64,000 nucleotides of DNA from the NCBI RefSeq assembly GCF_025420585.1, contig NZ_JAOEGB010000006.1:186001-250000 (forward strand), written 5' to 3'. Position 1 is the stretch's first letter. Every line of letters begins with the position of its first letter. Shown here in pieces: positions 45,027 through 54,973 of the stretch. The notes beneath the pieces are model-generated. The model did not search any database. It was not told the DNA's origin and saw only the letters and a program-made list of their open reading frames with translations. A program made the translations under genes and the position numbers. This stretch comes from Planotetraspora sp. A-T 1434. Lineage in GTDB: Bacteria; Actinomycetota; Actinomycetes; Streptosporangiales; Streptosporangiaceae.

Positions 45027-47121
45027 CCGGCGCCTTCGTCCCGGTCGGCGGGATCTTCCTGCTCTTCAACGCGAAGGTCATGACGTCCTTGAACACGGGG
45101 GCGGACACCATGCCGCCGAAATGGCCGTTCTTGGGATCCTGGATGACGGCCAGCGCCATGAGCCGGGGCGCGTCCGCCGGGGTGAACCCCACGAACGTCG
45201 CCGTGTAGCCGCAGTATCCCTTGCACTTCTCGTCGTACCGCATGGCGGTGCCGGTCTTGCCCGCGACCCGGTAGCCGGGGATCGCCGCGGCGGCGCCGGT
45301 GCCGTCGTGCCCGACCGCGGCCTCCAGCATGCCGGCGATCTGCTGCGCGGTGCGCTGGCTGATGACCCTGGTCTGCTTGGGCGCCGGGGCCGGGACGAAC
45401 CGGCCGTGCTCGTCCGTGGTGCCCGCGACGATCGAGGGGGTCACCCGCACTCCCCCGTTGGCGATCGTCTGGTAGACGCTGGCCATCTGGAGCGCGGTCA
45501 CCGAGATGCCCTGCCCGTACGCGATGGTGCAGCGCTGGCTGCCGGACCAGGTCTCCCAGCGAGGCAGCAGCCCCGCCTCCTCGCCGGGGAGGCTCGCGCC
45601 GCTCTTCACGCCGAAACCGAAGGAACGGAACATGTCGTACAGCCGCTGGCTGCTGACCTTCTCCGCCGCCATGATCGTGCCGACGTTGCTGGACTCGGCG
45701 ATGACACCGGTGAACGTGAGGTTCTCGGGGCTGTGCGGGTGGGCGTCCTTGAGCTGCCGGTCGGCGCACTGCGTGTGGTCGGGCACCCGGAAGACGGTGT
45801 CCGGGGTGACCGCGCCCGACTCGATGGCCGCGGCGGCCGTGATGACCTTGTTGGTGCTGCCCGGCTCGAAGACCTCCGAGGCGGCCCGGTTGCCCCAGTC
45901 CTCCTCCGGCGTCGTCTCCCAGTCGTTGAGGTCGACCTCGGGTGAGTTGGCCATGGCCACGATCTGCCCGGTCCTGACGTCCATCACGATGACGCTGCCG
46001 CTGCGTGCGCTGGCCGCCCGCACCTGCCGCTCGATCGCCTGCTGCGCGGCCCACTGGATGTCCCGGTCGATCGTCAGCCGCACGTCGCGGCCCGGCACCG
46101 GCGCCCGGTGGCTGCTGCTCGTCATGGGGATGCGCTGGCCGTCCCTGCCGATCTCGATGCTCTGCTTGCCGTCCTGCCCGGCGAGCACCTTGTCGTAGGC
46201 CCGCTCGATCCCCGTGAGGCCGTGCCCCTCGAAGCCGACGAACCCGATGAGGCCGCCCGCCAGGGAGTCGCCGGGGTACTCCCGGCGGTAGGTCGGCCTG
46301 GAGCCCACTCCCTTGAACCGGAAGCTCATGATCTTCTTGGCGCGCAGCGGCTCGATGTCCCGCGCGGCCACGATGTACCGCTGGGTGGTCTTGGCCAGCT
46401 TGGCCGCGATCTCCTCCTTGGGGCGGTTCAGCTCCACGGCCAGGGTCGTGGCGATCAGGTCCCGCTGGGCGGGGGTGACGTCGGCCGGGTCGAGGTAGAT
46501 CTCCCGGGCGTCGGCGGTGACGGCCAGCTCGTGCCCGGCCACGTCCCTGATCGACCCGCGCCGCGCGGGCAGCGTCTCCGGCTGCACGCGCTGCTGGGCC
46601 GCCTTGGCCTGGAGCACCTTCGAGTCCAGCCCCTGGAGCTGGACGAGGCGCCCGGCGAACAGCGACAGCACGAACGCCATCACGGCGAGCCCCGCGTTCA
46701 GCCGCCGCGCCGGGTTGCCCAGCCGCAGCACGGCCGGCGGGCGCGGGGGCGGCGGCGGACCCGGAGGACGCGCGCCGGCGGGCCCGCTCCCACGCGGCCG
46801 GCCAGCCGGAGGCGTACGGCCGGGCGTAGGCGTACGGCCGGGGGGAGGCGTACGGCCGGGCGGGACGGAGTCGGGGCGCGGGCGGCGGCGTGGCTCATCC
46901 GCCGCCGGCGGCCTGCCGCCGTCCGCGTTCCCGCTCCTCGCGGGCCGCTCGGGACGTGGCGGGCCGGCGGGGCGGGCGGGCTTGCCCTGCGACCCGGGCG
47001 ATCCGGGGGATCCCGGGGATCCCGGCGATCCCGGTGCCCTCCTGCCGCCGCCCGGCCCCTGACCGCCTCGCCCATTGGGACCGCCGCGGCCGGGGCCCGG
47101 GCTCCGGCCGCTCTCTCTCAC
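45001..47121 (-). CDS. ftsI: Septal transpeptidase FtsI (PBP3), long basic N-terminal region
   Basis: 706 residues, a class B PBP. The first ~145 residues are a Pro/Gly/Arg-rich cytoplasmic segment with GSP and RTPPPG repeats, much longer than in E. coli. A membrane span follows at ~150-170 (LAVMAFVLSLFAGRLVQ), then the dimerisation domain (RRGSIRDVAGHELA, RREYPGDSLAGGLIGF). The transpeptidase has STNK in EPGSTNKVI, SSN in AESSNVGT and KTGTA. GTG start, overlapping the ftsL stop as GTGA. Confidence 0.94.
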   Translation of the reverse strand: MRESGRSPGPGRGGPNGRGGQGPGGGRRAPGSPGSPGSPGSPGSQGKPARPAGPPRPERPARSGNADGGRPPAADEPRRRPRPDSVPPGRTPPPGRTPTPGRTPPAGRPRGSGPAGARPPGPPPPPRPPAVLRLGNPARRLNAGLAVMAFVLSLFAGRLVQLQGLDSKVLQAKAAQQRVQPETLPARRGSIRDVAGHELAVTADAREIYLDPADVTPAQRDLIATTLAVELNRPKEEIAAKLAKTTQRYIVAARDIEPLRAKKIMSFRFKGVGSRPTYRREYPGDSLAGGLIGFVGFEGHGLTGIERAYDKVLAGQDGKQSIEIGRDGQRIPMTSSSHRAPVPGRDVRLTIDRDIQWAAQQAIERQVRAASARSGSVIVMDVRTGQIVAMANSPEVDLNDWETTPEEDWGNRAASEVFEPGSTNKVITAAAAIESGAVTPDTVFRVPDHTQCADRQLKDAHPHSPENLTFTGVIAESSNVGTIMAAEKVSSQRLYDMFRSFGFGVKSGASLPGEEAGLLPRWETWSGSQRCTIAYGQGISVTALQMASVYQTIANGGVRVTPSIVAGTTDEHGRFVPAPAPKQTRVISQRTAQQIAGMLEAAVGHDGTGAAAAIPGYRVAGKTGTAMRYDEKCKGYCGYTATFVGFTPADAPRLMALAVIQDPKNGHFGGMVSAPVFKDVMTFALKSRKIPPTGTKAPDVVLRTGE

Positions 47122-47645
47122 CGGTCCGTGCCCTCCTCCTGAGGCTCACCCGCGCTCGCGGCGGTGGCGGCGGTGCTGGACTGGCCGGGGTCGATGAACT
47201 GCGGCGACGACCTGTCCTCCCGGAGGCCGTATCTCCTGGCCGCCTCCTCGACAGCGTTCGGCTGGTCCCACACCCGAAGCCGGCCCTCCAGGTCCGCGGC
47301 CTGCTCGCGGAGCTGATCGGTGCTCGACCGGAGGTCGCTCACCTTGAAGGAGTCCTGCGCGAGCACCGTGTTCAGGAGGAGCAGGGTCACCAGGCCGCCG
47401 GACATCAGCCCGACGACGAGCAGCACGAAGGGAGCCCTCGGCGGCCGCCGGAGGGCCTGCCGCACCGACCCGCCGCGCGACCTCAGCCGTACGGAGGCGT
47501 CCGGAGCGACGGTCTCCTTGGCTCGTGCGGGCGCGGTCGCCGTGCCCGGGACGCGGCCCCGCGGCGCACGGGCGGGCGGACGGCCGGGCGCGGCGGGAGC
47601 CCGCCGGGTCGTCGTCGTCCTGGTCTCCTGCTCTGTCGTCCTCAT
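47118..47645 (-). CDS. ftsL: Cell division protein FtsL
   Basis: 175 residues. A Pro/Arg-rich cytoplasmic tail (~1-70), one membrane span ([21 protein letters not shown], split about 72-92) and a periplasmic coiled coil ([16 protein letters not shown]). Sequence is weakly conserved in this family; the identification rests on topology and on the position between rsmH and ftsI. ATG overlapping the rsmH stop as ATGA. Confidence 0.85.
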   Translation of the reverse strand: MRTTEQETRTTTTRRAPAAPGRPPARAPRGRVPGTATAPARAKETVAPDASVRLRSRGGSVRQALRRPPRAPFVLLVVGLMSGGLVTLLLLNTVLAQDSFKVSDLRSSTDQLREQAADLEGRLRVWDQPNAVEEAARRYGLREDRSSPQFIDPGQSSTAATAASAGEPQEEGTDR

Positions 47646-48607
47646 CCCTGGCGGATCCTCTCTGCCGCCCGCAAACGGGCCGAGGCCGCCCGCGGGTTGC
47701 GGGCCACCTCGTCTTCGTCCGGGAGCTCGGCTCCCCTCGTCAGTAGGCGGAACCGGGGCTGGTGAGCCTCTAGCGGGACGGGGAGGCCGGGGGGGCTGGT
47801 GTCCCTGGTTCGCGCCGCGAGGACCTGCTTGGTGAGCCGGTCCTCCAAAGAGTGGTAGGCGAGCACGACCACTCGCCCGCCGAGCGTCAGCGCGTCGAGG
47901 GCCGCGGGCAGCGCGCGCTCCAGCGCGGTCAGCTCCTCGTTCACCTCGATGCGCAACGCTTGGAACGTTCTCTTGGCGGGGTTGCCCCCGGTTCGCCTCG
48001 TCGCGGCGGGGATGGCCGCCCGCACGAGATCGGCAAGCCGTTTGGTGCTGGTGATGGGGTCTTTGACGCGTTCTTTGGCGATGAGGTTCGCCACGCGTGC
48101 CGCGAACCGCTCTTCGCCGTAGTCTCGCAGGATGCGGGTCAGCTCCGCGACGGAATATGTGTTCACCACGCGCTCGGCGGTGAGCTCCTGCTCGCGGTCC
48201 ATCCGCATGTCGAGGGGGGCGTCGTAGGAGTACGCGAAGCCGCGCTCCGCCTCGTCGAGCTGAGGGGAGGAGACGCCGAGGTCGAAGAGCGCGCCGTTGA
48301 CGCGCGACCGCCCGATGTCCGCCAGGACATCGGGAAGCTCGTCGGAGACGGCCCGCACGATCGTGACCCGCTCCGCGTAGGGCGCGAGCCGTTCGGTGGA
48401 CCGCTTGATGGCGGTGGGGTCGCGGTCGATGCCGACGAGATGCAGCGACGGATGGGCGGCGAGAAGCGCCTCGGCGTGCCCGCCGAGGCCGAGGTTGGCG
48501 TCGACGACGACCGGATCCGGCCCGGCCAGCGCGGGACCGAGCAACTCCAGCACGCGATCGAGCATGACCGGAACGTGACCGCCCGGTTGCCCCAGGTCTT
48601 GCGACAA
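47642..48607 (-). CDS. rsmH: 16S rRNA (cytosine-1402-N4)-methyltransferase
   Basis: 321 residues. SAM-binding [17 protein letters not shown] and GIDRDPTAI, then [19 protein letters not shown] and MRMD; the C-terminal [14 protein letters not shown] and [14 protein letters not shown] are diagnostic. The start is TTG at 48607, preceded by a G-rich site. The 226-base gap to mraZ includes a GGCCTC/GAGGCC hairpin (48694-48710) and a TAGGGT (minus, 48675-48670) that could be a second promoter. Confidence 0.94.
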   Translation of the reverse strand: MSQDLGQPGGHVPVMLDRVLELLGPALAGPDPVVVDANLGLGGHAEALLAAHPSLHLVGIDRDPTAIKRSTERLAPYAERVTIVRAVSDELPDVLADIGRSRVNGALFDLGVSSPQLDEAERGFAYSYDAPLDMRMDREQELTAERVVNTYSVAELTRILRDYGEERFAARVANLIAKERVKDPITSTKRLADLVRAAIPAATRRTGGNPAKRTFQALRIEVNEELTALERALPAALDALTLGGRVVVLAYHSLEDRLTKQVLAARTRDTSPPGLPVPLEAHQPRFRLLTRGAELPDEDEVARNPRAASARLRAAERIRQG

Positions 48608-48833
48608 CGCTTTCCAACCCCCAACTGGCCGCTTCGAAGCTCGCGGATGCGCGGCTGCCGCCGGTGATTACCCTACGGATCCCCACCCATGCCGGCCTCT
48701 TCGGGAGGCCGACCCGTCCGGCCAGGTCCCCATCCGCGTCGCCTGCCGCGGCATCTGACACCGGGGAAGGTGCATCAGCTGCCGCATGGGAGCGGGTGGA
48801 GACCTCGCCGAACGTCACCGACGGGTCGATCGA

Positions 48834-49265
48834 TCACAGGATTCCTGGCAGCACCTCCTCCGACAGATCGGAGAACGCCTGCTCCTGGGCGGCCAGGTAG
48901 GTGTCCCATGCCTGGGCGTCCCAGATCTCCAGCCGGGTGTTGGCCCCGATGACCACGCAGTCACGTTCCAGCCCCGCGTACTGCCTGAGGCTCGGGGGAA
49001 TCGTGATGCGCCCCTGCTTGTCCGGCGTCTCGTCGGACGCGCTGGCGAAGAAGACGCGGCTGTAATCGCGGACCGCCTTGGCGGTCACCGGCGCCGTGCG
49101 CAGGGCCTCGGTAATGCGCTGGAACTCCTCTACGGGGAAGACGTAGAGGCAGCGCTCCTGGCCTTTGGTGATCACAAGACCCTCCGCCAGCTCCTCGCGA
49201 TACTTCGCCGGCAGGAACAGCCGTCCTTTGTCATCAAGGCGCGGCTGGTGGGTGCCGAGGAACAC
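48834..49265 (-). CDS. mraZ: Transcriptional regulator MraZ
   Basis: 143 residues with two SpoVT/AbrB-like domains: [23 protein letters not shown], split at its two halves into the first DxxGR motif (DDKGRL), and [13 protein letters not shown] as the second. MraZ assembles into a ring and binds repeated GTGG-type boxes to control the division cluster. GTG 49265 was preferred over GTG 49274 because GGAGG lies 8 bases before it, and because FLGTHxPRLD is the usual family N-terminus. Confidence 0.95.
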   Translation of the reverse strand: MFLGTHQPRLDDKGRLFLPAKYREELAEGLVITKGQERCLYVFPVEEFQRITEALRTAPVTAKAVRDYSRVFFASASDETPDKQGRITIPPSLRQYAGLERDCVVIGANTRLEIWDAQAWDTYLAAQEQAFSDLSEEVLPGIL

Positions 49266-49311
49266 CGGACCCACCTCCCGTGCCTTGCGGAGCGCTCAGC
49301 GCTGTAGCCCC

Positions 49312-49357
49312 TGCCCTCCACTGCGCACCACCATACTCCACTTCTCCCCACCGTCAA
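49312..49357 (-). promoter_or_regulatory. Division-cluster promoter overlapping four MraZ boxes
   Basis: Minus strand: TTGACG (49357-49352) as -35, 16-base spacer, TATGGT (49335-49330) as -10. Four direct repeats with a strict 10-bp period run through it: GTGGGGAGAA (49351-49342), GTGGAGTATG, GTGGTGCGCA and GTGGAGGGCA (49321-49312). One-turn spacing and GTGG core match the known MraZ operator design, so MraZ bound here would cover the promoter. Confidence 0.8.
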
Positions 49358-49413
49358 CTGATCCGAACCGTGTCGGCATCGATTTTTCGCGGCGTTTCCG
49401 CAGGTCAGCGATG

Positions 49414-49433
49414 GTGGAGTGAAGTGGAGCGTC
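49414..49433 (+). promoter_or_regulatory. Second, inverted pair of MraZ-like boxes
   Basis: GTGGAGTGAA followed by GTGGAGCGTC on the plus strand: two more GTGGAG repeats at 10-bp spacing, opposite in direction to the main operator and ~57 bases upstream of its -35. They may help a MraZ ring loop the DNA. No gene start lies close on the plus side, and I see no clear element in the rest of 49434-49670 apart from a TAGGGT near 49595. Confidence 0.5.
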
Positions 49434-49670
49434 CTGGCGGCCCCTCCCCCGCCCTTGGGCGTGTCGGAGAAAAGCGCGGGGGAGTTTGTCACGGGATTCG
49501 GACGAACGCGCTACCTGACTGGGAACACATCTGACAACACTGTGGGCAGTTCGCCTGCCGATTTCTGGACATAGTCGCCCGGGAACCCCAGGAGTCATAG
49601 GGTCGGCACACAGAATGGAAAAGCAACGTTTAACGCCCCATTCTCGGGGACGCACCCTCATGGAGGCCTG

Positions 49671-50651
49671 GTGGCAGCAACCCCCGACGTCACCGATGCT
49701 GGAAGCCGGCTCGAAGAGCTGGTGGAAACCGCCCACCGGATCCGCCGCGCGATCGAGTCCGTGATCGAGGGCAAGAGTGACGTGGTCCGCCTCACCCTCA
49801 CCGTTCTTCTGGCGGAAGGCCACCTCCTCATCGAGGACGTGCCCGGGGTCGGCAAGACGATGCTGGCCAAGGCGTTGGCGCGCTCCATCGACTGCCCGGT
49901 CAGGCGCGTGCAGTTCACCCCCGACCTGCTGCCGAGCGACATCACCGGAGTCAGCGCGTACAACCAGCAGACCAGGGAGTTCGAGTTCAAGCCGGGGCCG
50001 GTCTTCGCGAACATCGTCGTCGGCGACGAGATCAACAGGGCATCGCCCAAGACGCAGTCCGCGCTTCTGGAGTGCATGGAGGAGCACCAGGTCACGGTCG
50101 ACGGCGTGACGTATCAACTGGAGTCGCCCTTCATGGTGATCGCGACCCAGAACCCGATCGAGATGGAGGGGACCTATCCCCTGCCGGAGGCGCAGCGCGA
50201 CCGGTTCACCGCGAAGATCGCGATGGGCTACCCCGAGCCGGCCGCCGAGCTGGAGATGCTCGACGTCCACGGCGCCTCCCAGCCGCTGGACAAGCTGGAG
50301 CCGGTGGCCACCACGGCCGAGGTCCACGCGCTGATCCAGGCGGTCCGCGCCGTCTACGTCTCCCAGCCGGTGAAGAGGTACGCGATCGACATGGTGGCCG
50401 CGACGCGCCACTCCTCCGACCTGCGGCTCGGCGCGTCCCCGCGCGCCACCCTGCACCTGGTCAGGAGCGCCAGGGCGCACGCCGCGCTCTCGGGCCGCGA
50501 CTACGTCATCCCCGACGACCTGCAGGACCTGGCCGTCCCGGTCCTCTCGCACCGGCTGCTGCCGAGCATGGAGGCCCAGGGCCAGCGCCGGCACCCGGAG
50601 CAGGTGGTCGCCGAGCTCGTCCGCCGCATCCCGGTGCCGGACGCGAAGTGA
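49671..50651 (+). CDS. MoxR-family AAA+ ATPase
   Basis: 326 residues. Walker A GVGKT in EDVPGVGKTMLAKAL, Walker B VVGDEINRA, the sensor ATQNPIEMEGTYPLPEAQRDRF and the C-terminal lid. MoxR ATPases are chaperone-like and usually pair with a DUF58/VWA protein, as here. GTG start with GGAGG upstream. First gene of a three-gene operon with DUF58 and transglutaminase genes. Confidence 0.93.
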   Translation: MAATPDVTDAGSRLEELVETAHRIRRAIESVIEGKSDVVRLTLTVLLAEGHLLIEDVPGVGKTMLAKALARSIDCPVRRVQFTPDLLPSDITGVSAYNQQTREFEFKPGPVFANIVVGDEINRASPKTQSALLECMEEHQVTVDGVTYQLESPFMVIATQNPIEMEGTYPLPEAQRDRFTAKIAMGYPEPAAELEMLDVHGASQPLDKLEPVATTAEVHALIQAVRAVYVSQPVKRYAIDMVAATRHSSDLRLGASPRATLHLVRSARAHAALSGRDYVIPDDLQDLAVPVLSHRLLPSMEAQGQRRHPEQVVAELVRRIPVPDAK

Positions 50652-50682
50652 CGCGCCGGCTGACGCGCAGGAGGGAGGTCCG

Positions 50683-51945
50683 ATGACGGGGTTGAAGGCC
50701 CTCACCTCCCGGGGGCGCTCGTTCCTCGCGTCGGGCGTCGCGGCGCTCCTGTGCGCCCTGTTCCTGGGGGAGCACGACCTGCTGCGGGTGGCGGTCCTGA
50801 TCATCGCCATGCCGCTGCTCGCGTCGATGGTCGTGGCGCGGACCCGATACCGGCTGACCTGCGCCCGGCGGCTCGACCCCGCCCGGGTGGAGGTCGGCGC
50901 CGACAGCACCGTCACGCTGCGGCTGGAGAACTTGACCCGCCTCCCGACCGGCCTGCTGCTGGTCGAGGACACCCTGCAGTACGCCCTGGGGACCCGGCCG
51001 CGCTTCGTCCTCGACAGGGTGGAGTCGCGGGGCATCCGGGAGATCGACTACAAGGTCCGCTCCGACTTGCGGGGACGCTTCCCGATCGGGCCGCTCTCGG
51101 TGCGGATCACCGACCCGTTCGGGATGGTCGAGCTGGCCAGGTCGTTCACGATCACCGACACGCTGGTGGTGACCCCCGAGGTCGTGCCGCTGCCTGCCGT
51201 ACGGCTGTCGGGCGAGTGGACCGGCGGGGGCGACAGCCGTACGAGATCGGTGGCGGCGGCGGGCGACGACGACGTGGCTCCGCGCGAGTACCGCCAGGGC
51301 GACGACCTGCGGAGGGTCCACTGGCGGTCCACCGCGCGGCACGGCGAGCTGATGGTCAGGCGCGAGGAGCAGCAGTGGCAGAGCCGGGGCGCGCTCCTGC
51401 TCGACACCCGCAGGCACGCCCACCGGGGCGAGGGCCCGCGGTCGTCCTTCGAGGTCGCGGTCTCCGCGGCGGCGTCGATCGGGGTGCACCTGTCCCGCGA
51501 GGGCCTCGGCCTGCGCCTGGTCACCGACCAAGGTGCGCGGCAACTACCCGGCGATCTCAGAAGCCGGCATGAGATCGCGGACTACAGCATGGGCCAGTCC
51601 TGGTCGCTGCTCGACACGCTCTCCGTCGTACGGCCGAGCACGGCGCGGTCGCTGGAGCACGGGATCACGGCGCTCCGCCAGGGCGGCGGCGACGGCCTGA
51701 TCGTCGCCGTGCTCGGCTCGATCGACGGCGAGGAGGCGCGGGCGCTGGCCAGGCTGCGGCATCCGGGCGTCACCGGGGTCGCGGTCGTGCTGGATGTGGC
51801 GACGTGGGACCAGTTCCCCGACGAGGACGCGGAGGCGGCGCGGGCGGCGCTGGCCGGAGCGGGCTGGCGCGTGCTGACGCTCCCGGCGGGCGCCTCCCTC
51901 GCGACCGTCTGGCCGCAGGCGGCCTATAAGAGGAGTGCGGCATGA
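50683..51945 (+). CDS. DUF58 protein
   Basis: 420 residues. Two N-terminal membrane spans (~12-46), a beta-rich domain, then the DUF58 core with REYRQGDDLRRVHWRSTARHGELMVRREEQ at about 210-235, here broken by its Arg/Asp/His invariant positions. A VWA-like remainder follows (LLLDTR). These proteins act with MoxR and TgpA-type transglutaminases; the role is unproven, probably envelope related. ATG 50683 preceded by GGAGG. Confidence 0.88.
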   Translation: MTGLKALTSRGRSFLASGVAALLCALFLGEHDLLRVAVLIIAMPLLASMVVARTRYRLTCARRLDPARVEVGADSTVTLRLENLTRLPTGLLLVEDTLQYALGTRPRFVLDRVESRGIREIDYKVRSDLRGRFPIGPLSVRITDPFGMVELARSFTITDTLVVTPEVVPLPAVRLSGEWTGGGDSRTRSVAAAGDDDVAPREYRQGDDLRRVHWRSTARHGELMVRREEQQWQSRGALLLDTRRHAHRGEGPRSSFEVAVSAAASIGVHLSREGLGLRLVTDQGARQLPGDLRSRHEIADYSMGQSWSLLDTLSVVRPSTARSLEHGITALRQGGGDGLIVAVLGSIDGEEARALARLRHPGVTGVAVVLDVATWDQFPDEDAEAARAALAGAGWRVLTLPAGASLATVWPQAAYKRSAA

Positions 51946-54431
51946 AACTGCCGGTGGCGGCGGGACTGGCCACGGCGGCGGTCTCGATCACGCTCTACCC
52001 GCTGTTCAACGGGGGCGCCTGGTTCTGGGCGAGCCTGGGCGTGGTCCTCGTGACGACGGCGGTGGGAGTCGTGGCCTCGCGGCTGGCCACTCCCCGATGG
52101 CTTGCGCCGCTCGCGATGCTCGTCGCCCAGGGCCTGTACCTGACGGCCGGCTTCGCCCGGCAGGAGGCGTGGCTGAGCGTGATCCCGACGAAGGACTCGG
52201 TCCTCCGTCTGGGCGAGCTGATCGCCTCCGGCTACGACGACATCCAGCGGTTCGCGGCCCCTGTCCCGTCCAATCCCGGCATCTCCCTGCTGACCGGGGG
52301 CGGCGTTGGGCTGATCGCCGTCCTGGTCGACCTCTTCGCGGTACGGCTCCGCCGGGCGGCGCTGGCCGGGCTGCCGCTGCTGGCGCTGTTCACCGTGCCC
52401 GCCGCCGTGATCACCGACCCGATCGGGTGGCCCGCTTTCGTGATCGCGGCGCTGGGATACGTCGGGCTGCTGGTGGCCGACGGGCGGGAGCGGCTCAGCC
52501 ACTGGGGCCGGGCCGTGCTGGTGCGGCGGTCCAGGGTCGGCGGCACGGGCACGGCGCCCGACACCGGGCGGCTGGCGCTCTCGGGCAAGCGGATCGGCGT
52601 TACCGCGATCGCGCTCGCCATCCTGCTGCCCGCGCTGCTCCCGACACTGGCGCCGAACCCCCTGTTCGGGTTCGGGGTGGGCAACGGCCTCGGCCCGGGC
52701 GGCAACAACATCGGCATCCCGGACGCGATCGCCAAGCTCGGCGGGCAGCTCAACCAGCAGCGCAACGCGACGGTGCTGACCTATACGAGCAGCGACGACC
52801 AGCCCCGTTACCTGCGGATCTACTCGCTCGATCTCTTCGACGGCAGGAAATGGACGCCCAGCGCGCTGCGGGGACGCCCCGAGGACCGGGTTTCGGCTGG
52901 GCCGCTGCCCCCGGCGCCGGGCCTCGGCCCCGGGGTCGCGGTGAAGCGGGCCGAGACCCGGATCACGATCAGCGAGGACATCGACCAGCTCAGGTTCCTG
53001 CCGCTGCCCTATCCGGCGACTCAGGTGGACGCCGACGGCGACTGGCGGGCCGACCGGGCCACCCTGATGGTCTTCTCGACCCGCGACGAGGCGGCGGGGC
53101 TGGAGTATCGCGTGGCGACCGGCGAGCCGCAGCCCACCGTGGCGCAGCTCGACGCGGCCGTTTCCCCGCCGGGCAGCGGCCGTTTCCTGGACCTTCCGCC
53201 CGGCCTCGACGGCCAGGTCCGCGCCATGGCGGTCCGGGTCACGAGAGGGGCGGCCACGCCGTACCAGAAGGCCGTGAAGCTCCAGGAGTGGTTCACCCAC
53301 AGCGGCAAGTTCACCTACAGCCTGCGGACGACCGGGTCGGGCGGCGACGCGCTGTCGCGGTTCGTCCTGACCGGCCGCTCGGGCTACTGCGAGCAGTTCG
53401 CGAGCGCGATGGCGGTCATGGCGCGGATGCTCGGCATCCCCGCCCGGGTGTCGATCGGCTACACCGGCGGCACGAAGATCGGCAAGTCGTGGGTCGTGCG
53501 GACCCACGACGCCCACGCGTGGCCCGAGCTGTACTTCGCGGGTGTTGGGTGGCTGCGGTTCGAGCCCACGCCCACGGGAGGCGCCGGCCAGGGCACGGCC
53601 CAGGTGCCGCCGTACACCGTCCCCGTGACGCCGACGGCGAACCCCACGACGGGCTCGTCCGCCGGTCCGTCGTCCGGCGCGGGCGACACGAGTGACCACC
53701 CGGGCGGCCCGGCGAGGCGGAACCCCCGCCAGCTCGACCGCGACTTCGGCGGCGTGCCGGTGATCCCGGACCCCGGCCTGCCCGTGGCGGCCAAGGGCGG
53801 CATCGGTGCCGGCACCCTCCTCCTGCTCGCCCTCATCCCCGCCCTCCTCCGGCTGCTCTTCTGGTACGGCCGGCGCCGGGTTCTCGCCCGGGTGACGGCG
53901 GCCCGGCCTGCGACGGTTCGCGTTCCGGCCCCGCGGGCGCCGGAAACCTCCGGGGAGCTTCCCCGCGACGTGACGGTGCGGGCGATCCCCAGGGATCCCT
54001 CGGCGTACGCGGCTCGCGCCGTCGAGGCGGCCTGGGCGGAGCTGTGCGACACGCTCACCGACTTCGGGATGCCCCGGAACCCGAGCGAGAGCCCTCGGGC
54101 GGTCGCCCGGAGGCTGACGGAGCAGTACGAGTTGGACGCGGAGGCCGCCGCGTCGATCCGCACGATCGCCTCGGCGGAGGAGCGGCTGCGGTACGCCCCC
54201 ACGCCGCTCGACGCGGGACCCGTGGCCGCGGACGTCAGGCGAGTGAGGCGGGCGCTGGCGGCCACGGTGTCGAAAAGGCGGCGGGTGGGGGCGGCTCTGG
54301 CGCCGAGGTCGACGCTGCTGCGCCTACGAGCGCTGGGTGAGAAGGCGTTGGACGGTTTCGACCGGTTGGAGAACATCCGGGTGCGGACGGCGCGGCGAGA
54401 CGATCACGTGAGGGAACTGACGAGGAGGTAG
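51942..54431 (+). CDS. TgpA-like membrane transglutaminase
   Basis: 829 residues. Six or so N-terminal membrane spans, a large outer part, then a transglutaminase-like fold with Cys483 in GYCEQFASA and His525 in HDAHAWPELYF. The third catalytic position, usually Asp in FDPT, is Glu541 (FEPT) here. A further span lies near 618-640, and the protein ends in a cytoplasmic DUF4129-like segment. The start overlaps the DUF58 stop as ATGA. The MoxR-DUF58-TgpA trio is a common operon and is thought to modify or sense envelope proteins. Confidence 0.9.
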   Translation: MKLPVAAGLATAAVSITLYPLFNGGAWFWASLGVVLVTTAVGVVASRLATPRWLAPLAMLVAQGLYLTAGFARQEAWLSVIPTKDSVLRLGELIASGYDDIQRFAAPVPSNPGISLLTGGGVGLIAVLVDLFAVRLRRAALAGLPLLALFTVPAAVITDPIGWPAFVIAALGYVGLLVADGRERLSHWGRAVLVRRSRVGGTGTAPDTGRLALSGKRIGVTAIALAILLPALLPTLAPNPLFGFGVGNGLGPGGNNIGIPDAIAKLGGQLNQQRNATVLTYTSSDDQPRYLRIYSLDLFDGRKWTPSALRGRPEDRVSAGPLPPAPGLGPGVAVKRAETRITISEDIDQLRFLPLPYPATQVDADGDWRADRATLMVFSTRDEAAGLEYRVATGEPQPTVAQLDAAVSPPGSGRFLDLPPGLDGQVRAMAVRVTRGAATPYQKAVKLQEWFTHSGKFTYSLRTTGSGGDALSRFVLTGRSGYCEQFASAMAVMARMLGIPARVSIGYTGGTKIGKSWVVRTHDAHAWPELYFAGVGWLRFEPTPTGGAGQGTAQVPPYTVPVTPTANPTTGSSAGPSSGAGDTSDHPGGPARRNPRQLDRDFGGVPVIPDPGLPVAAKGGIGAGTLLLLALIPALLRLLFWYGRRRVLARVTAARPATVRVPAPRAPETSGELPRDVTVRAIPRDPSAYAARAVEAAWAELCDTLTDFGMPRNPSESPRAVARRLTEQYELDAEAAASIRTIASAEERLRYAPTPLDAGPVAADVRRVRRALAATVSKRRRVGAALAPRSTLLRLRALGEKALDGFDRLENIRVRTARRDDHVRELTRR

Positions 54432-54442
54432 TGGTGGGGCGC

Positions 54443-54826
54443 TCAGCGCTCGTCGTGACGACGGCGCCAGCGCTCCTCCATCCGCTCCATGAAGCCCTGG
54501 CGCTGGGGACGGCGGCCGCGCGGCCGGCCCGGCGCCGCCGAGCTCTCACCGCCGAACCCGTTCATGCGCTTCCAGCTGGACAGGCCCCACAGGCAGGTGG
54601 CCAGCATGACCACGAAGCCGGCGACACCGATGATCGGATTGGCGATGACGCCGACCATCAGCATGACGACGCCGAGCGTGAAGCCGATCGAGGCCTTCAC
54701 CAGGCGGCGCTTGTAGTGGTTTCGGGGATCACTGATGCGGACTGTATTGGCCCACTTCGGGTCCTCGGCGTAGAGGGCCTGCTCGATCTGGTCGAGCAAG
54801 CGCTGCTCGTGCTCAGACAGCGGCAC
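54443..54826 (-). CDS. DUF3040 membrane protein
   Basis: 127 residues from the GTG at 54826, with GGGAGG 5 bases upstream. PLSEHEQRLLDQIEQALYAEDPKWA is the family start, broken here at LSEHEQRLL and AEDPKFA-like parts. Two membrane spans (~52-72 and ~76-92) and a basic tail. DUF3040 proteins are common in actinobacteria and of unknown function; they often sit close to dinB or the division cluster. Confidence 0.85.
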   Translation of the reverse strand: MPLSEHEQRLLDQIEQALYAEDPKWANTVRISDPRNHYKRRLVKASIGFTLGVVMLMVGVIANPIIGVAGFVVMLATCLWGLSSWKRMNGFGGESSAAPGRPRGRRPQRQGFMERMEERWRRRHDER

Positions 54827-54973
54827 GGCGCCTCCCAAGGACGGCCCCATTCAGGGGAAGACGGCAACGGACGACACGCGGTGTCCGGACCTCGCGGTCG
54901 GTTATCCCCAGAATACGAGGCTGTAGACGTAGGCGAAAGAAAACGTCCAACGCGGTCCAAACCGGAGGCGAAG

